Positions 10,010-18,591 of a DNA stretch of 64,000 bases are shown one piece after another. How positions within the stretch are numbered: the first letter of the stretch is position 1; the number at the start of each line of letters is the position of its first letter. The stretch is from the NCBI GenBank assembly GCA_963741305.1, contig CAVUHL010000003.1, positions 7,502,001 to 7,566,000 on the forward strand, read 5' to 3'. The DNA comes from DATMER01 sp963741305. GTDB taxonomy: Bacteria > Acidobacteriota > Thermoanaerobaculia > Multivoradales > UBA5704. The notes beneath the pieces are model-generated. The model was not told the origin of the DNA. It searched no databases and saw nothing but the letters and a program-made list of their open reading frames with translations. A program made the position numbers and the translations under genes.

Positions 10010-11502
10010 TCGATCCGCACGGCCCGCCAGCGCTCCCGGGCGAGGTCCTCGACCAGGATGGCCATCTCGGATGTGGGCAGGCAGGCCGTGGCGAGCGTGT
10101 GGCTCCATCCCTTGTCGGGCGCTTCGATCCCGGGAGCCGTCTCATGATGGACTGATCCTTCGCAGGCGAGCGAGATGCGGACGGGGCCGGGGGTGACAGG
10201 GTCGGGGGAGGAGAAGGGGGCGACCGTCAGCTTCATGCCTCCCTCCGTGAGTTCCACAGTTAGCGGCAGGCTCTCCGGCAGGCGCTCGCCCGCCAGGAGC
10301 AGGCGCAGGCGGGCGTCCGTCAGCCCCTCGGGCGTGGACGACCTCACCCAGCGGCGGGAGCGCAGCGTGGTGCCGTTGCGCAGCCGCACCTCCACGGGGC
10401 GGAGCTGGCCATCCATGGGTATCTGGGTCTGGTAGTAGAGGTGCCAGCGCTCGCCGAGCTTTTCCAGTGCCGAGGGGAGGAGGGCGTCCTGGGCGACCAG
10501 GGTGCCGGCGGTCGTATCGACGAGCGCCCGCAGGGGAGAAAGATCGGGCTGGACGAGCGCGCGGAGCGCCCCCTCCCAGTTCAGGTTGGAGTTCCGTGGA
10601 CGGTTGGGGGCCATGACCGGCGGCACGGAGTTGTTGGTGCCTCCCCAGTTGCCGGTGTTGGCGCGGAACCGGTCCACGTCGCTGGCCCCCCGGTGCTGCT
10701 CGCCGGGTCCGTCCTTGCGCAGGGGGAGCGCGACGGTCACCCAGCCGTAGGCGGCGAGCAGGCGCGCCGCGTCATGGATCACTGCTGCCCGCTCGCCCGC
10801 GGCAGGATCGGCGTTGCCCGTCTCGAACACCCTGCTCTCGTGGGGAGTGACGACGAAGCCGTCAGCCACCAGAAAGAGCAGGCGCGGTCCCGGATCGCGC
10901 TTGCCGGCCAGGTGGACGAGGAGCCGGTCGAGCTGACGCCGGAGGGTGGAGGTGTCTGATCGTGAGGACACCCCTGAATGTTCCCACGGACGGGAGGAGG
11001 CCCGGTCGCGCTCCACCCGCGCCTTCCCCGCGAGGTCGGCGAGCACCTGTTCCAGCCGCCGGGCCTCCCGCGTGGATGCGGTTTCGATCTCTGGCTCGGA
11101 GCCCGCGACGACCACCTCAACGCTGCCGAGCTGGACCAGCCTGGACGCCTGCTGAGCGAGCGCCAGGGTTGCCACGAAGACGGTCTCGGGCTTCGCCAGA
11201 GCCTCGTCGATCCACACCACCGCGTTCCAGGGCGCGACGTCGAACCCCTCTTTTCTCAACGCTGTACGGGTGGTGGGGTCGTCGACGGAGCCCGCCTTGA
11301 TGACCGGCCGGGACAGGCCGTCCTCGATCACCAGGAGGTCGTCCTCGTCGGGAGGGAACGGGTGCAGGAGCGTCAGCTCCGGCGCTTCGAAGACCAGCTC
11401 GACCTCGCGGACGAAGAGCTCGTCTTCAAAGGTTTCGGGGCGCTGGGCAGCGGCAGCCGCGGCCAGACAGAGGACGAAGGGAAGCAGTCTCTTGCGAGGC
11501 AT
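9997..11502 (-). CDS. Secreted VWA-like protein, function unknown
   Basis: 501 residues with an N-terminal signal peptide (MPRKRLLPFVLCLAAAAAAQ). The layout resembles Acidobacteria-type VWFA-related proteins: a N-terminal strand-rich segment, a region with alternating hydrophobic strands (AVVWIDEALA, PRLLFLVADGF) and a C-terminal beta-rich tail. The usual MIDAS signature D-x-S-x-S is not intact (IDEAL), so metal binding is doubtful. The gene is the last in a leftward run after ggt (42 nt gap). It converges on the S8 protease with a 13-nt overlap of the coding ends. The VWA assignment rests on overall pattern, not on a clear motif. Confidence 0.6.
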   Translation of the reverse strand: MPRKRLLPFVLCLAAAAAAQRPETFEDELFVREVELVFEAPELTLLHPFPPDEDDLLVIEDGLSRPVIKAGSVDDPTTRTALRKEGFDVAPWNAVVWIDEALAKPETVFVATLALAQQASRLVQLGSVEVVVAGSEPEIETASTREARRLEQVLADLAGKARVERDRASSRPWEHSGVSSRSDTSTLRRQLDRLLVHLAGKRDPGPRLLFLVADGFVVTPHESRVFETGNADPAAGERAAVIHDAARLLAAYGWVTVALPLRKDGPGEQHRGASDVDRFRANTGNWGGTNNSVPPVMAPNRPRNSNLNWEGALRALVQPDLSPLRALVDTTAGTLVAQDALLPSALEKLGERWHLYYQTQIPMDGQLRPVEVRLRNGTTLRSRRWVRSSTPEGLTDARLRLLLAGERLPESLPLTVELTEGGMKLTVAPFSSPDPVTPGPVRISLACEGSVHHETAPGIEAPDKGWSHTLATACLPTSEMAILVEDLARERWRAVRIDYSK

Positions 11503-11544
11503 CTCAGGGCGGGGGTCGCAAGGGACGTGCCGGGGGATGTTTCC

Positions 11545-13248
11545 CTACGGCTCCGCCTTTACCACGGCCCCCGAACCCGTGCTCCGGGGATCGGAAGCCG
11601 CCTCCAGCTTTCCATCGGCCCTGACCCGGATGGCGTAGACCTTGGCCGTCTGGGTGATGCTGTCGGCGATGAAGACGTCATGGCCGCGGCGCTCGAGCTC
11701 GGCCCGGGTTTCGGGGGAGAGGGCGTCCGCCTCAGCCTCCATGCGGTCGGGGAGCCACTGATGGTGCAGGCGCGGGCGGTCGAGCGCGGTCTGGAGGGAG
11801 TCTCCGTCCGCGATCAGGTTGAGCAGCACCTGGATGGTGTTGGTGGGAATGCGGGAGCCGCCGCGCCCGCCGATGGCGACGAGCTCCGCCTCCCCCTTCC
11901 AGGCGATCGTGGGGGTCATGGCGGAAAGCATCTTCTTGCCCGGCGCCACCACGTTCGCCTCGCCCTGGATCAGCCCGAAGAGGTTCGGGCGGCCGGGGGC
12001 GGTGGTGAAGTCGTCCATCTCGTTGTTGAGGAAGCCGATCTCGGGCACGAAGACCCCGCAGCCGAAGAGGTCGTTCAGGGTCGTGGTCAGAGCCACCACG
12101 TTGCCGTCGCCGTCCACCACCGAGAGATGGGTGGTCTCGGTCGCTTCGCTGGGAGTGTCGTTGCCCGGCCAGGGCTTCACCTCGGTCGAAGGCGTGGCAC
12201 GGCGGGGGGCGATGCCGGCCGTCCGCTGCTCCAGCCAGACAGGGTCGAGGAGCTGCGCCGCGGTAGCCTTCGTGGCTGCGGGATCGCCCAGGAGGAAGCG
12301 GTCGGCATAGACGCGCCGGAACGTCTCGGTGAGGAAGTGGGCGCGGTCGGCGCCGAAGCGCGGCATCTTGGCCCACTCCAGCCGCTCCAGGATGCCCAGG
12401 GACTCGCCCAACAGGATGCCTCCCGAGGAGGGCAGGGGCATGGAGGCAAACTTCCAGCCGAAGGCCTCGAAGACCACCGGCTCGCGCCAGACGGGTTGAT
12501 ATGCAGCCAGGTCGGCGGCGGTCAGCACGCCGCCATGGCGGCGCACTACGGCCTCGACGGCGGCGGCCACGGGTCCGGTCGTGATGGCCTCGGGCCCGCG
12601 CTCGGCATAGGCGGCCAGGGTCGCAGCCAGGGCAGGCAGACGGACGACGCTGCCCACTTCCAAGGGCTTGCCGCCGGGGAGCCAGACCTTGGCGGACTCC
12701 GGGAAACGCGCAAGGCGGTTGCGGTACGACTCTCTGGACAGGACCTCGTTCAGGTGACGGTCGACTCGGAAGCCGTCCGCGGCGAGCTTGCGCGCCGGCT
12801 CCACGACCTTCTTCCAGGGGAGCCGGCCGAGCTTGCGGTGGAGCTCGTAGAGCCCTGCCGGGGAGCCCGGCACGCCGGTGGCCAAGGGGCCAACCTGCGA
12901 AGCCTCTGCGATCGGCTCGCCCTTGGGGTCCAGGTACATGTCGCGTGTCGCCGCGGCGGGGGCGACCTCGCGGAAGTCCAGGGTGGACAGCTTGTCGCCG
13001 CGCTTGATCACGGCGAAGCCGCCGCCGCCGAGGTTGCCGGCCTCGGGATAGACCACGGCCAGGGCGAGGGCGACGGCCACCGCTGCATCGGTCGCGTTGC
13101 CCCCGGCCCGGAGGATCTCGATTCCCACTTTGGTCGCCCGCGAGTCGCCGGAAGACACGGCCCCGCCCGTGCCCAGCGGCGCAGGGGTCGAAGCGGCCTG
13201 AAGGGACACGGGGAGGAGGATTAGAGCGACTGCAACAAGGGTGCGCAT
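11545..13248 (-). CDS. ggt: Gamma-glutamyltransferase
   Basis: 567 residues with a signal peptide, so probably periplasmic. Family features include GGNATDAAVAVALALAVVYP near the N-terminus (a helix conserved in the large subunit), GNLGGGGF and, at the autoprocessing site, T373 in ETTHLSVVD. T373 becomes the N-terminal nucleophile of the small subunit. MLSAMTPTI and GGRGGSRI follow as in other GGTs. It would cleave gamma-glutamyl bonds of glutathione or gamma-glutamyl peptides. It lies 16 nt after nrtS on the same strand. Length is normal for the family and no defect is visible. Confidence 0.95.
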   Translation of the reverse strand: MRTLVAVALILLPVSLQAASTPAPLGTGGAVSSGDSRATKVGIEILRAGGNATDAAVAVALALAVVYPEAGNLGGGGFAVIKRGDKLSTLDFREVAPAAATRDMYLDPKGEPIAEASQVGPLATGVPGSPAGLYELHRKLGRLPWKKVVEPARKLAADGFRVDRHLNEVLSRESYRNRLARFPESAKVWLPGGKPLEVGSVVRLPALAATLAAYAERGPEAITTGPVAAAVEAVVRRHGGVLTAADLAAYQPVWREPVVFEAFGWKFASMPLPSSGGILLGESLGILERLEWAKMPRFGADRAHFLTETFRRVYADRFLLGDPAATKATAAQLLDPVWLEQRTAGIAPRRATPSTEVKPWPGNDTPSEATETTHLSVVDGDGNVVALTTTLNDLFGCGVFVPEIGFLNNEMDDFTTAPGRPNLFGLIQGEANVVAPGKKMLSAMTPTIAWKGEAELVAIGGRGGSRIPTNTIQVLLNLIADGDSLQTALDRPRLHHQWLPDRMEAEADALSPETRAELERRGHDVFIADSITQTAKVYAIRVRADGKLEAASDPRSTGSGAVVKAEP

Positions 13249-13264
13249 GGCGGGGACGATACCA

Positions 13265-13501
13265 TCAGCCCCCCTCCTTCTTGCTCATCTCACGCATCGC
13301 GGCCACGCTGGATACGGTCGAAACCACGTAGGGCACGGCCAGGGTCAGGAGGATGCGGGCCAAGCGGGCCCCGTCGATGTCTCCCCGCAGGATCGCATCG
13401 CCATGGTTGATGGTGATCAGGATCGCTCCGACCACCATCATGATGCGCAGGGCCCTCCTGCGCACGGGGCCGGAGAAGGCGAGGAGCAGCCACTCTCTCA
13501 A
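13265..13501 (-). CDS. nrtS: NrtS-like small nitrate/nitrite transporter
   Basis: 78 residues. The pattern RRALRIMMVVGAILITINHGD, split here as RRALRIMMVVGAILI and TINHGDAIL, then a second hydrophobic helix ending VPYVVSTVSSV, matches the NrtS family. These are short two-helix membrane proteins reported to carry nitrate and nitrite. The ATG overlaps the stop of the upstream TPR gene (ATGA), which implies coupled translation. No nitrate reductase or nitrite reductase gene is nearby, so the physiological substrate is inference. The family call rests on the conserved INHGD and VPY..ST motifs. Confidence 0.75.
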   Translation of the reverse strand: MREWLLLAFSGPVRRRALRIMMVVGAILITINHGDAILRGDIDGARLARILLTLAVPYVVSTVSSVAAMREMSKKEGG

Positions 13502-14145
13502 CTGGTTGGCTCAAACACGATGTTGCGGAGGCCGTCGGCCTGCTGGAGCACCTGGTCGCGCTTGTAGTGGGTCCGGGCGGCGAGGTGGTGCTCGTTCGCC
13601 TCCCGGTACCGGGACTCGGCCTGCTTGAGCAGCGCGGCGGCCTCGCTCGTCCTTCCCTCATGGCGCCGCACGGCCGCCTCGAACTCCAGCAGGCGCGCCT
13701 CCACCAGCAGGTCGCCCGTGCCATGCCCCAGCCGGCCTGCTGCTTCGTGCAAAGCCTTCTCGGCTCCGGGGCCGTCCCCCGCCCGCAGCTTCGCCTCGCC
13801 GAGGAGCGCCCAGGCACGGGCCTCCAGATCCTGGACGACCGGGGCCACGTGCAGGGCCTCGTCGAGGAGGCCGGCGGCCGTCAGCACCAGGGAGGAGAGC
13901 CGCCCGGACTCGGCCGCATCGCCATCGGCGGCGGCCAGGCTCCGCTCGAGCAGTACCTCGCAGACCCCCCAGGTGTGGAAACGGGCATCCATCCGCAGTG
14001 TCTCCTCCTGCTGCTCGGCGGGCAGCGCGAGCAGGCGCGAGCACAGGGCCGGGGCTTCGGCGCGTTCGCGGTCGAGGGTGGCCTGGGTGCGGGTCAGTCG
14101 TTCAAGCAGGCTCCGCGCCTCGCCATTGGCGTGATTATCGTTCAT
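13498..14145 (-). CDS. TPR-repeat protein related to the tail of XRE-TPR regulators
   Basis: 215 residues from ATG 14145; a TTG at 14169 would add eight residues. The protein is all-helical with TPR-like repeats (for example GDLLVEARLLEFEAAVRRHE and TSEAAALLKQAESRYREA). Its first part (RMDARFHTWGVCEVLLERS) matches in pattern the segment RRDCDFHNWGFCLLLCNES of the HTH-TPR regulator at 62064-63428, but here there is no DNA-binding domain. It may be a stand-alone TPR partner for such regulators; this is inference. It sits between pntA-alpha (58 nt upstream) and nrtS (4-nt overlap). Confidence 0.7.
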   Translation of the reverse strand: MNDNHANGEARSLLERLTRTQATLDRERAEAPALCSRLLALPAEQQEETLRMDARFHTWGVCEVLLERSLAAADGDAAESGRLSSLVLTAAGLLDEALHVAPVVQDLEARAWALLGEAKLRAGDGPGAEKALHEAAGRLGHGTGDLLVEARLLEFEAAVRRHEGRTSEAAALLKQAESRYREANEHHLAARTHYKRDQVLQQADGLRNIVFEPTS

Positions 14146-14203
14146 AGGGAAAGAAGAAGCTCTCCCCAACAGTGCCGTGGGAGCGTGGAAAGGGGACGCT
14201 TTT

Positions 14204-15343
14204 CTATCCAGGAGGCTGGAGCAGGTCCGCCGTCGGCTTGTGAAGGACCGCGCCGTCGTGGGTCAGAAGCGAGCCGGCGAGTACTTCGTCCGCTGCATTG
14301 ATGGTGATGCTGCCGTCCTTGACGATCTCCTGCAGGAGCGCCAGCACGTTCTTCGCGTAAAGGTTGCTCGCATCCGTGGGCATGCCGGCGGGCAGGTTCG
14401 AGGGGCCGAGGATGAGCACGCCGTTGTGCATCACCTCGCGGTCAGGCTGCGAGAGCTCGCAGTTGCCCCCCTGCTCGACCGCGAGGTCGACGATGACCGA
14501 GCCGGGGCGCATGACCTCCAGCATCTCCTTGGTGATGAGGATCGGGGCGCGCCTGCCGGGCACCAGGGCGGTGGTGATCGCGGCGTTGGCGGTCGAGAGG
14601 TGCTTCTTGACGATCTCGCGCTGCTGGCGGAGGAACTCCTCGCCCATCTCGCGGGCGTAGCCCCCCTGCCCCTCGCCGCTCGGCAGCTCGGGAAGCGGGA
14701 TGAACTTGCCGCCGAGCGACTCCACCTGCTCCTTGACCACGGGCCGGACGTCCGAGACTTCGACCACGGCGCCCAGGCGGCGGGCCGTGGCGATGGCCTG
14801 CAGGCCGGCCACGCCGGCGCCCATGATCACGACCCGGGCGGGCGCGATGGTGCCGGCCGCCGTCATCAAGAGGGGGAAGTACTTGGGCAGCCGCCAGGCC
14901 GCCAGGAGCACGGCGCGGTAGCCGGCGATGCTCGCCTGGGACGACAGGGCGTCCATGGACTGTGCGCGGGTGATGCGCGGGATCAGCTCCATGGCGAGGG
15001 AAGTGACCTTCCGCTCGGTCATGGAGCGCACGAGGTCCAGGTTCTGGTGCGGCGCGAGCAGGCCGATGAGCACGGCGCCGGGCTTGAGGCCGGCCACGTC
15101 GTCCGGCTCCGGAGGCCGCACCGTGAGGATGACGTCCGCGGTCTCGGCGACCGCCCCGGGATCGTCGGTCAGGCGGGCTCCGGCGGCCTCGTAGTCGGCG
15201 TCAGGGTAGGCCGAGCCCACGCCCGCGCCGCGCTCGATCACGACCTCCAGGCCCTGCTTGATCATCTTCCGGACGGTGTCCGGGGTGGCCGCGACCCGGG
15301 TCTCGCCCGGCCGCCTCTCTCGGGGGATGAAAACGTTCGCCAT
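14204..15343 (-). CDS. pntAA: NAD(P) transhydrogenase alpha subunit, NAD-binding part (PntAA)
   Basis: 379 residues, the length of the soluble domain-I subunit. Recognisable parts are the N-terminal IPRERRPGETRVAATPDTV, the RQD-loop-type region YRAVLLAAWRLPKYFPLLMT (the transhydrogenase signature, distinguishing it from alanine dehydrogenase) and the Rossmann motif VVIMGAGVAGLQA. Domain I binds NADH and passes hydride to NADP on domain III while protons cross the membrane. The membrane subunits PntAB and PntB, normally adjacent, are absent here: the next genes encode TPR and NrtS proteins. It is 9 nt downstream of the TerC gene. It may pair with subunits encoded elsewhere. Confidence 0.9.
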   Translation of the reverse strand: MANVFIPRERRPGETRVAATPDTVRKMIKQGLEVVIERGAGVGSAYPDADYEAAGARLTDDPGAVAETADVILTVRPPEPDDVAGLKPGAVLIGLLAPHQNLDLVRSMTERKVTSLAMELIPRITRAQSMDALSSQASIAGYRAVLLAAWRLPKYFPLLMTAAGTIAPARVVIMGAGVAGLQAIATARRLGAVVEVSDVRPVVKEQVESLGGKFIPLPELPSGEGQGGYAREMGEEFLRQQREIVKKHLSTANAAITTALVPGRRAPILITKEMLEVMRPGSVIVDLAVEQGGNCELSQPDREVMHNGVLILGPSNLPAGMPTDASNLYAKNVLALLQEIVKDGSITINAADEVLAGSLLTHDGAVLHKPTADLLQPPG

Positions 15344-15352
15344 GGTAGCTCC

Positions 15353-16321
15353 TCAGTCTGTCTCGGTCTTCTCTTGGAGCGCGGTGGGATCGGCCACCTC
15401 GCTGGGGTCCAGCGGCCGCAGCAGAGACGCGACGATGGCCACGGTCAGGATCCCCAGCACGATGCCCAGAGACCACGAGGTCGGGATGTGCACCCAGTTG
15501 TGGGTCAGCATCTTGGCGCCGATGAAAGCCAGCACCAGCCCGAGGCCGAAGCCCAGGTAGCGGAACTTGTGCATCAGCCCGGCGAGCAGGAAATACAGAG
15601 CGCGCAGGCCGAGGATGGCGAAGATGTTCGACGTGAAGATGATGAACTGGTTGCGGGTGATGGCGAAGATGGCCGGGATCGAGTCCACCGCGAACACGAT
15701 GTCCGTGGCCTCGATCACCACCAGCACCAGCATCAGGGGAGTGGCGACCCGCCGGCCGTTCTCCAGCGCGAAGAAGCTCTTGCCGTGATAGCGCGTGGTC
15801 AGGGGCACGAAGCGCTGGAAGAGCTTCACCACCGGGTTCTTCTCCGGATGGACCTCGGTCTCCTTCTGCACCAGGATCTTGATGCCGGTGTAGACCAGGA
15901 ACGCCCCGAACACCAGGATCATCCACTCGAAGCGCTCGATCAGGGCCGCGCCCATGGCGATGAACACGCCGCGCGAGACCAGGGCGCCCAGGATGCCCCA
16001 GAACAGCACGCGGTGCTGATACTGCGCCGGCACCGCGAAGTAGTTGAAGATGACGATGAAGACGAAGATGTTGTCGAAGCTCAGCGAGCGTTCGATGACA
16101 TAGCCCGTCAGGAACTCGATCCCGGGCTCGGAGCCGTACTTGTAGTAGATCCAGTAGTTGAAGACGAGAGCCAGGATCGTCCAGAAGACAGACCAGAAGA
16201 CGGACTCCCGCAGGGTGATCCGCCGCTCCTTGCGGTGGAAGACCCCCAGGTCCAGCGCCAGCATGATGGCGACCAGGGTGAAGAACACGCCCCATTGCAG
16301 GGGGGTTCCGATCTGTTCCAT
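15353..16321 (-). CDS. TerC/Alx family integral membrane protein
   Basis: 322 residues with about nine hydrophobic segments. Family signatures are LDLGVFHRKE near the N-terminus, SLSFDNIFVFIVIF in the third helix, and ATDIVFAVDSIPAIFAIT in the second half, where the two D-N/D-S acidic helices are thought to bind metal. Alx/TerC proteins export manganese or act with extracytoplasmic metalloprotein loading. I looked for a yybP-ykoY manganese riboswitch in the 126 nt upstream and did not find one. The gene precedes pntAA by 9 nt, so both are probably on one mRNA. Confidence 0.92.
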   Translation of the reverse strand: MEQIGTPLQWGVFFTLVAIMLALDLGVFHRKERRITLRESVFWSVFWTILALVFNYWIYYKYGSEPGIEFLTGYVIERSLSFDNIFVFIVIFNYFAVPAQYQHRVLFWGILGALVSRGVFIAMGAALIERFEWMILVFGAFLVYTGIKILVQKETEVHPEKNPVVKLFQRFVPLTTRYHGKSFFALENGRRVATPLMLVLVVIEATDIVFAVDSIPAIFAITRNQFIIFTSNIFAILGLRALYFLLAGLMHKFRYLGFGLGLVLAFIGAKMLTHNWVHIPTSWSLGIVLGILTVAIVASLLRPLDPSEVADPTALQEKTETD

Positions 16322-16410
16322 GGCTCCTCGGCCTCTCCTTGTGGGGGCCCGCGGGCGTGCGGGGCAGGCGGATCTTATCCGAAGAGCGGGAAGGAACCAG
16401 GGGTGGGGCA

Positions 16411-16440
16411 GGGCGGGCGCCCCGGCTGGGGCGTCCGCCC
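16411..16440 (-). terminator. GC-rich hairpin after the SWIB gene
   Basis: A 13-bp stem (GGGCGGGCGCCCC with GGGGCGTCCGCCC, one G-T pair) and a GGCT loop lie 7 nt past the stop of the SWIB gene. There is no clear T-run after it, so it may stabilise the mRNA end or act only partly as a terminator between the SWIB and terC genes. Confidence 0.5.
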
Positions 16441-16447
16441 GGAAGGC

Positions 16448-16765
16448 TCAGACGTTCTTCAGGTGCTCGTTGACCAGCTTGGTCATCTCGAACATGCTGC
16501 ACGAGTCCTTGCCGTTGAAGACCTTCTTCAGCTTGGCGTCGGCCTTGATGGTGCGCTTGTCCTTGGGATCCTGGAGGTTGTTGCTGCGGATGTAGTCCCA
16601 GATTCGCTTGGTCACCTCGGTGCGCGGAATGGGGTCGGTGCCCACGACCGCTCCAAGAGCCTCGTCGGGCTGCATGGGCTTCATGAAGGCGCCGCCGCCA
16701 CCGCCGCCAGCGCTCTTCTTCGCGCCACCTGCCGGTTTCCCTGCCGCTTTCTTCGGTGCTGCCAT
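16448..16765 (-). CDS. SWIB/MDM2 domain protein
   Basis: 105 residues. A basic Ala/Gly/Lys-rich tail of about 25 residues is followed by a complete SWIB fold: LGAVVGTDPIPRTEV, KRIWDYIRSNNLQDP, RTIKADAKLKKVF and MFEMTKLVNEHL. SWIB domains are best known in chromatin remodellers. Stand-alone bacterial copies are known in Chlamydiae (fused to topoisomerase) and various soil phyla. The basic tail suggests nucleic-acid binding; the function is unknown. The ATG at 16765 has a good GGAGGAG site. The upstream 180 nt towards tmk hold the divergent promoters and a palindromic repeat. Confidence 0.88.
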   Translation of the reverse strand: MAAPKKAAGKPAGGAKKSAGGGGGGAFMKPMQPDEALGAVVGTDPIPRTEVTKRIWDYIRSNNLQDPKDKRTIKADAKLKKVFNGKDSCSMFEMTKLVNEHLKNV

Positions 16766-16944
16766 GGATCTCTCCTCCTATCAAATGAGGTGGACTGCCT
16801 CTCGTCTAACGTCGTCAACGCGCGCTCAACCCCCGGACATGCAAACTTCCGGCCGCCACGAGGGCTCCCTCCAGGGGCGGCTCGAAACGCCGCTCCATCT
16901 ATTCAGGGTGGCACAAGAGGGGCATTCTCGGCAAGGATCTCTTA

Positions 16945-16997
16945 ATTGATCCCATCCCCCCTCTCCCCGGCCCTCTCCCCCGTGCCGGGGGAGAGGG
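16945..16997. repeat. CCCTCTCC-type palindromic repeat, copy 1
   Basis: The core at 16971-16997 is a perfect 11-bp palindrome (CCCTCTCCCCC, loop GTGCC, GGGGGAGAGGG). With its left flank (GATCCCATCCCCCCTCTCC) it matches the reverse complement of 19833-19884 over about 52 bp with a few differences. It lies between the divergent SWIB gene and tmk. Confidence 0.85.
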
Positions 16998-17038
16998 AGA
17001 AAAGCAGGGGGGCTTTTTCTGGTAGTTTTCCCCCCGAA

Positions 17039-17680
17039 ATGCCACCTCGCCCCCTGTTCATCACCTTCGAAGGGCTAGACGGCAGCGGCAAGTCCAGCCA
17101 CCTGCGGCAGTCGGCCGTCTGGCTGGAGGAGCGCGGCCTGCCTCACCTCGTCACCCATGAGCCGGGAGGGACGCCGCTCGGCGATGCCCTGCGCGCCGTC
17201 TTCCTCGACCCGCAATGGGGAGAGATGGACGGCACTGTCGAGCTGCTGGTCGTCTTCGCCAGCCGGCGCCAGCACCTCCTGGAGGTCATCGACCCGGCCC
17301 TGGCGGCGGGGCGGCACGTGCTCTGCGACCGCTTCACCGATTCCACCCGGGCCTACCAGGGCTATGGCCGGGGAGTGCCGCTCGACCGCATCGGCCAGGT
17401 AGACCGCATCGCCACCGGCGGCCGCACCCCGGACCGCACCCTGCTGTTCGACCTGCCGGCCGAGGACGCCCGGGCCCGCGGCCACTCCCCATCCCGAAGA
17501 CGGCGCGGGACGGCCGACCGGCTGGATGCCGAGGGGCTCGCGTTCTACGAGCGGGTGAGGGAGGGCTTCCTGGAGGCGGCCCGGAGCGAGCCCGGACGGT
17601 TCCGCATCGTCGACTCCTCCGGCGAATCCGCCGCCACCCAGGCCCAGGTGCGGGCCGCCCTGGAGGAGTGGCTGGGATGA
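17039..17680 (+). CDS. tmk: Thymidylate kinase
   Basis: 213 residues from ATG 17039; the frame is open further upstream but that part is the palindromic repeat. It shows the P-loop FEGLDGSGKSS (residues about 8-18), EPGGTPLG, the DRFTDSTRAYQGYGRG segment that binds dTMP, and a LID-region ADRLDAEGLAFYERV. It phosphorylates dTMP to dTDP with ATP. The stop overlaps the holB start (ATGA), a common tmk-holB arrangement linking dTTP supply and replication. Between strand FDLP and the LID there is a short Arg/Ser-rich stretch (HSPSRRRR) in place of the usual shorter loop. Confidence 0.95.
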   Translation: MPPRPLFITFEGLDGSGKSSHLRQSAVWLEERGLPHLVTHEPGGTPLGDALRAVFLDPQWGEMDGTVELLVVFASRRQHLLEVIDPALAAGRHVLCDRFTDSTRAYQGYGRGVPLDRIGQVDRIATGGRTPDRTLLFDLPAEDARARGHSPSRRRRGTADRLDAEGLAFYERVREGFLEAARSEPGRFRIVDSSGESAATQAQVRAALEEWLG

Positions 17681-18519
17681 ACCTTGACGCCGCCCTCGAC
17701 GTCGCCCGCCTGGGACGGCTCTACCCGTCCGTGATCCTCCACGGCCGGGGACCGGAGGCGCGCAGGGAGGCCTCGCTGCACCTCGCCCGCGCCCTGCTCT
17801 GCGACGCCCTACCCGAGGCCCGGCCGTGCGGCGTCTGCCGGCACTGCCGGCGCATCGTCTGGCCAGGTGGCGAATCCGACGCCTTCCATCCCGATTTCCA
17901 GGTCCTGGAGCGGGATCTGAAGACCTCGACTTCGGTGGACGCCACCCGGGAGATGCTGCGCACGGCCCAGGTCTCCCCCTTCGAGGCGCGGGGGCAGGTC
18001 TTCGTGGTGGCCGCGGCCGAGACCCTGAGCGGCGAGGCGGCCAACGCCCTGCTCAAGACCCTGGAAGAGCCGCCCACCTCGGCGCCGCGCAATTTCTTCC
18101 TCCTGGCGCCGTCGCGGCTCGACCTCCTGCCCACCCTGCGCAGCCGCTCGCTGGCGGTCTTCCTGGGAGCGGCCCGTGGTCCGGGAGAAACGGCGGAGGA
18201 GGCGGACGTGGAGCCGGTGGCGCGGGCGTTCGCCAGTGCCCTCTCCGGCTGGCTTTCGACGGGCTCGGCCATCCACCTGCTGGCCGCGGCCGAGGCCCTG
18301 GGGCGTGCCGGAGGCTGGGAAGACCCCCGCGCCTCCCGGCCGTGGGCGGTGGCCGCCGCCGCCGTGATCAGGTCGCTCCAGAATGTCGAGGAGGGCGCGC
18401 CGTCCCGCCGGGCGCTGCTCGCCCTGGCCGAGGACCTCCTCGGCGCGCCGCTCATGCGCCTGCGCGGCGTGGGCGCGGAGCGCATTTTAGAGGGACTGGT
18501 AGCAAGGCATCTGGCCTAG
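17677..18519 (+). CDS. holB: DNA polymerase III delta' subunit-like clamp-loader ATPase
   Basis: 280 residues. The N-terminal part has a degenerate P-loop (LHGRGPEAR), as expected for delta', and the zinc module C-x8-C-x2-C-x2-C (LLCDALPEARPCGVCRHC). AAETLSGEAANALLKTLEEPP is split here as AAETLSGEAANALL and KTLEEPP, the Walker-B-region signature of the family. The conserved SRC arginine-finger motif reads SRS (LRSRSLAVFL), so the arginine is kept. It loads the beta clamp together with tau/gamma and delta. It is coupled to tmk by an ATGA overlap and is the last gene before a 163-nt intergenic region. Confidence 0.9.
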   Translation: MNLDAALDVARLGRLYPSVILHGRGPEARREASLHLARALLCDALPEARPCGVCRHCRRIVWPGGESDAFHPDFQVLERDLKTSTSVDATREMLRTAQVSPFEARGQVFVVAAAETLSGEAANALLKTLEEPPTSAPRNFFLLAPSRLDLLPTLRSRSLAVFLGAARGPGETAEEADVEPVARAFASALSGWLSTGSAIHLLAAAEALGRAGGWEDPRASRPWAVAAAAVIRSLQNVEEGAPSRRALLALAEDLLGAPLMRLRGVGAERILEGLVARHLA

Positions 18520-18591
18520 GAATTCAAACCCACCCACCCCGGGTTGAACTCCCTGAAACCAAGCTGCTCCGGGGGGAGCGTGTCCCCCTTG

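Noticed and set aside
14146..14169. TTG start eight codons upstream for the TPR protein
   Set aside because: No ribosome site precedes it, and the ATG at 14145 starts a sequence that fits better; it cannot be excluded.
16322..16447. yybP-ykoY manganese riboswitch upstream of terC
   Set aside because: The conserved loop sequences are absent; only a GC hairpin at the end of the SWIB gene is visible.
10978..16945. Long plus-strand frames (10978-13224 and 14177-16945) opposite ggt, pntAA and terC
   Set aside because: They mirror well-identified minus-strand genes codon for codon and have no domain or ribosome site.
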